From the NCBI RefSeq assembly GCF_051132615.1, contig NZ_CP152375.1, positions 2,170,001-2,234,000 on the forward strand: DNA of 64,000 bases. The letters run 5' to 3'. This document shows positions 61,911 through 64,000 of this stretch, piece by piece. The position numbers and the translations under genes are program-made. The notes beneath the pieces were generated by a model, which made no database searches, was not told the DNA's origin, and saw only the letters and a program-made list of their open reading frames with translations. Within the stretch, counting starts at the first letter, position 1. Each line of letters opens with the position of its first letter. This DNA is from G051132615 sp051132615 (GTDB lineage: Bacteria > Pseudomonadota > Gammaproteobacteria > Burkholderiales > Neisseriaceae).

Positions 61911-62525
61911 ATGAATAAACTGAAAGCTGTATATTTATTTTCGTTACTATTTTTGTCTATAACAGTCTATGCTGAATCTATAAATAAAGACTCTATTTAT
62001 AAAAGTGATGCCAGAACCTATTTTCAGGCAATAGATTTCCGTTCTCCACAATCATCTTCAGAAGCATTTATATCTGCTTGGAAAAGTAGAGATTATGTCA
62101 CTTTTTTTGCCTTATTAGATACAAAAACACAAGCTAATCTTATACGTAAAACCTTGCTGGCCCTTGAGTTTGATGGGTTGTTTTTAGGTGATTCACAGCT
62201 TATTTTCAAAGAGATGTTTTCAGCGACTGTTGGAAATAAAAGAACTTCAATTATAGAATATGGGAGTGATTTTAATCTATTTATTGATGATTTATTAATG
62301 GCTGCTGAGAAAAATAAAGCATTACCTTTTGTTTTTGGAGAACAAGCTAAAATCGCACATGTTGATACTAAAAATGAAGAAGCAAAGGTAACGATTCAAA
62401 CCGACTCAGAGCTTGAGCCAAAAATTGTATTAACGCTTAAGTATAATGCTGATAGGAAACGCTGGAAAATTGCGTATATTCAGCTTTTTAATGCTCAAGT
62501 TGATTCTCCTATTTGGGGAAAGTAG
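61911..62525 (+). CDS. Hypothetical secreted protein
   Basis: 204 residues from ATG 61911, chosen because AAAGG lies nine bases upstream and it gives a clean signal peptide (MNKLKAVYLFSLLFLSITVYAES, cleavage after YAE/VYA). An in-frame start at 61818 would place 31 residues before it. The mature part has SSEAFISAWKSRDYVTFFALLD, then a pair of beta-rich segments ending VTIQTDSELEPKIVLTLKYNADRKRWKIAYIQLF, resembling NTF2-like or DUF4878-type folds (SAWKSRDY; KRWKIAYI). Periplasmic or lipoprotein-like function is unknown. Confidence 0.65.
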   Translation: MNKLKAVYLFSLLFLSITVYAESINKDSIYKSDARTYFQAIDFRSPQSSSEAFISAWKSRDYVTFFALLDTKTQANLIRKTLLALEFDGLFLGDSQLIFKEMFSATVGNKRTSIIEYGSDFNLFIDDLLMAAEKNKALPFVFGEQAKIAHVDTKNEEAKVTIQTDSELEPKIVLTLKYNADRKRWKIAYIQLFNAQVDSPIWGK

Positions 62526-62745
62526 AAAAGCTTTAAAAAACTGATTACAAATAATGAAATTCATAAACTTAGAACTTACTGGTTTGTTCTTAAAAGGAGT
62601 CTGTCTCGTACTGTTTCCATCATTTGAAATACGGGATATGTTTCTTAAAAAGTAGAACAAACTTGCTTTTTTATGGGGTTACGATCAATACAAACTTTTG
62701 ATAGAAAAGGTTCAAATTAGCTGTAATTAAATAAGAAAAAGAAGC

Positions 62746-63918
62746 ATGGACAAAACACAAAACAAGAGATTATTAGCATTAGATGTATTTAGGGGCATGA
62801 CGATTGTTGGCATGATTTTAGTTAATAACCCTGGTTCATTAAAATATATTTATCCTCTACTTAAACATGCACAATTGAATGGACTTACATTTGCCGATCT
62901 TGTCTTTCCTTTTTTTATGTTTATTATGGGGGTTTCAATATTTATTTCTTTGAATAAATCTAATTTTACTTGTGATGTGACCACACTAATAAAAGTAGCA
63001 AAAAGAACATTTACCCTCTTTTTAATTGGACTAATACTAGGTTGGCTCTCTCTCGCATTACGTAATTTTAGTCAATTATCTAATGAAAATCTCAATTTGG
63101 GTATCCGGTTTCTATCAGCTACAACAAATTTAGAACATCTAAGAATTTTGGCTGTACTTCAGCGTTTAGCCATCTCTTATGGGATAGTATGTTTAATGGT
63201 TCTTTTCATTAAACATAAGTATATCCCCCATATTATTATCTTAACTTTAATGGGCTATTTTTTGTTATTGTATTTTGGTCATGGATTTGAGTTAAGTGAG
63301 CGAAATATTATTGCAATTGTTGATCAGGCGGTACTTGGTGCTAATCATATGTATCAAGATCATAATATCTCTTTTGATCCCGAAGGAATATTAAGTACGA
63401 TATCCGCAACCTGTCAGGTATTAATAGGGTTTTATTGCGGAAAGTTGTGAATAAATACGTCCAATAAATCACAAAAGCAAACCTTGATGTTACTTCTTAT
63501 TGGAACGATCATGCTTTTCATTGGCTTCTTATTTAATTATTTATGTCCAATTAATAAAAAAATATGGTCACCAACTTTTGTTTTGGTTACATGTGGATTA
63601 GCCATCTATATAATCATTTTATTGATTTGGGTAATTGATACAAAAGGATATAAACGATGGGCTACATTTTTTGTACCATTTGGTGTTAATCCTCTATTTA
63701 TCTATGTGACTGCTGGAGTACTTTCAAATATTTTGACAAAGGTAAGGTTCATTTATCATGAGCAATTTATCGATATGAAGCAATTTATATATATAACTTG
63801 CTTACAGCCTTATTTTGGTAATTATTTAGGCTCATTCTGTTTTGCTCTATTATTTATTGGATTAAATTGGCTAATCGCTAACATTTTATATAAAAAGAAA
63901 ATATATATAAAACTCTAA
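62746..63918 (+). pseudogene. DUF5009/HGSNAT-like acyltransferase membrane protein, interrupted by an in-frame TGA
   Basis: Reading from ATG 62746, the chain has the family start KRLLALDVFRGMTIVGMILVNNPGS and TFADLVFPFFMFIMGVSIFISL (COG4299, heparan-alpha-glucosaminide N-acetyltransferase-like). It reaches TGA at 63448-63450 after FYCGKL, and then continues in the same frame to 63918 with the expected C-terminal helices (FFVPFGVNPLFIYVTAGVLSNIL). With the stop read through, the total of 390 codons matches the normal family length. One point mutation (for example CGA to TGA) would explain it. The C-terminal half has ATG codons (63487) that could allow restart, but a split protein is unlikely to work. 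Confidence 0.85.
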
Positions 63919-64000
63919 GAGAGTCATTTTAAAATGGTGCAACATTTACTATTTAACTAGAGCTATTACAGTGCCTTGCCTATTTCGTTGAATACGAACT

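Noticed and set aside
1..64000. tRNA, rRNA and intact mobile elements
   Set aside because: No T-loop plus acceptor pattern, rRNA segment or transposase/integrase protein was recognised by eye; a tRNAscan or ISfinder run could still find something small.

Overview
The window is AT-rich chromosomal DNA of a gammaproteobacterium, with no rRNA, tRNA, CRISPR array or intact insertion sequence that I could recognise. Several gene sets point towards Pseudomonadales: pepP-ubiH-ubiI, the cstA-ybdD-yjiA trio, azurin behind an ANR/FNR-type site, divergent cadR/cadA, folE2, and a MutL with the endonuclease metal-site motif. The base composition is far too AT-rich for ordinary Pseudomonas. An AT-rich, host-associated relative such as the insect-gut genus Entomomonas would fit; this is inference from gene content only.

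Layout. 1-12 kb (minus strand): 3' part of tig, a GltB-like FMN protein, an M23 peptidase-bactofilin pair, then dedA-mutL-miaA-RDD and yajC-secD-secF. 12-19 kb: a class II glutamine amidotransferase divergent from an HslV-like Ntn hydrolase; an APC permease behind a cobalamin riboswitch and a short coupled leader ORF; a DUF3829 lipoprotein; a PabB-PabC fusion. 19-31 kb: small unknown genes, a decayed uvrA-like fragment, hslO, katA, a giant autotransporter, a WrbA-like flavodoxin with its divergent LysR regulator, and a decayed copy of the autotransporter 3' end. 31-37 kb: a methyltransferase and a run of genes ending in pepP, ubiH and ubiI.

36.7-45 kb is a surface-glycan locus holding the whole CMP-pseudaminic acid pathway (pseB, pseC, pseF, fused pseG-pseH, pseI), a glycosyltransferase with bacterial sialyltransferase-type motifs, a small DUF486 membrane protein and a Wzx-like flippase. 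It is the most coherent accessory system here, and the glycosyltransferase is a good candidate for a pseudaminic acid transferase. 45-57 kb: cadR/cadA, azurin, folE2-dsbD-ybaK, a Cys/Met-metabolism PLP enzyme, and the pyruvate-transport trio cstA-ybdD-yjiA.

56.8-57.8 kb is a gene-free, extremely AT-rich kilobase with two diverged copies of a 170-bp unit, each ending in an identical cluster of DnaA boxes. It could be a replication origin or a DnaA-titrating locus, although dnaA is not in the window. 57.8-64 kb: ettA, small unknown genes, an orphan terminator, and an acyltransferase-like membrane gene split by one in-frame TGA. Several decayed genes (uvrA-like, autotransporter end, the 62.7-kb gene) suggest ongoing gene loss.
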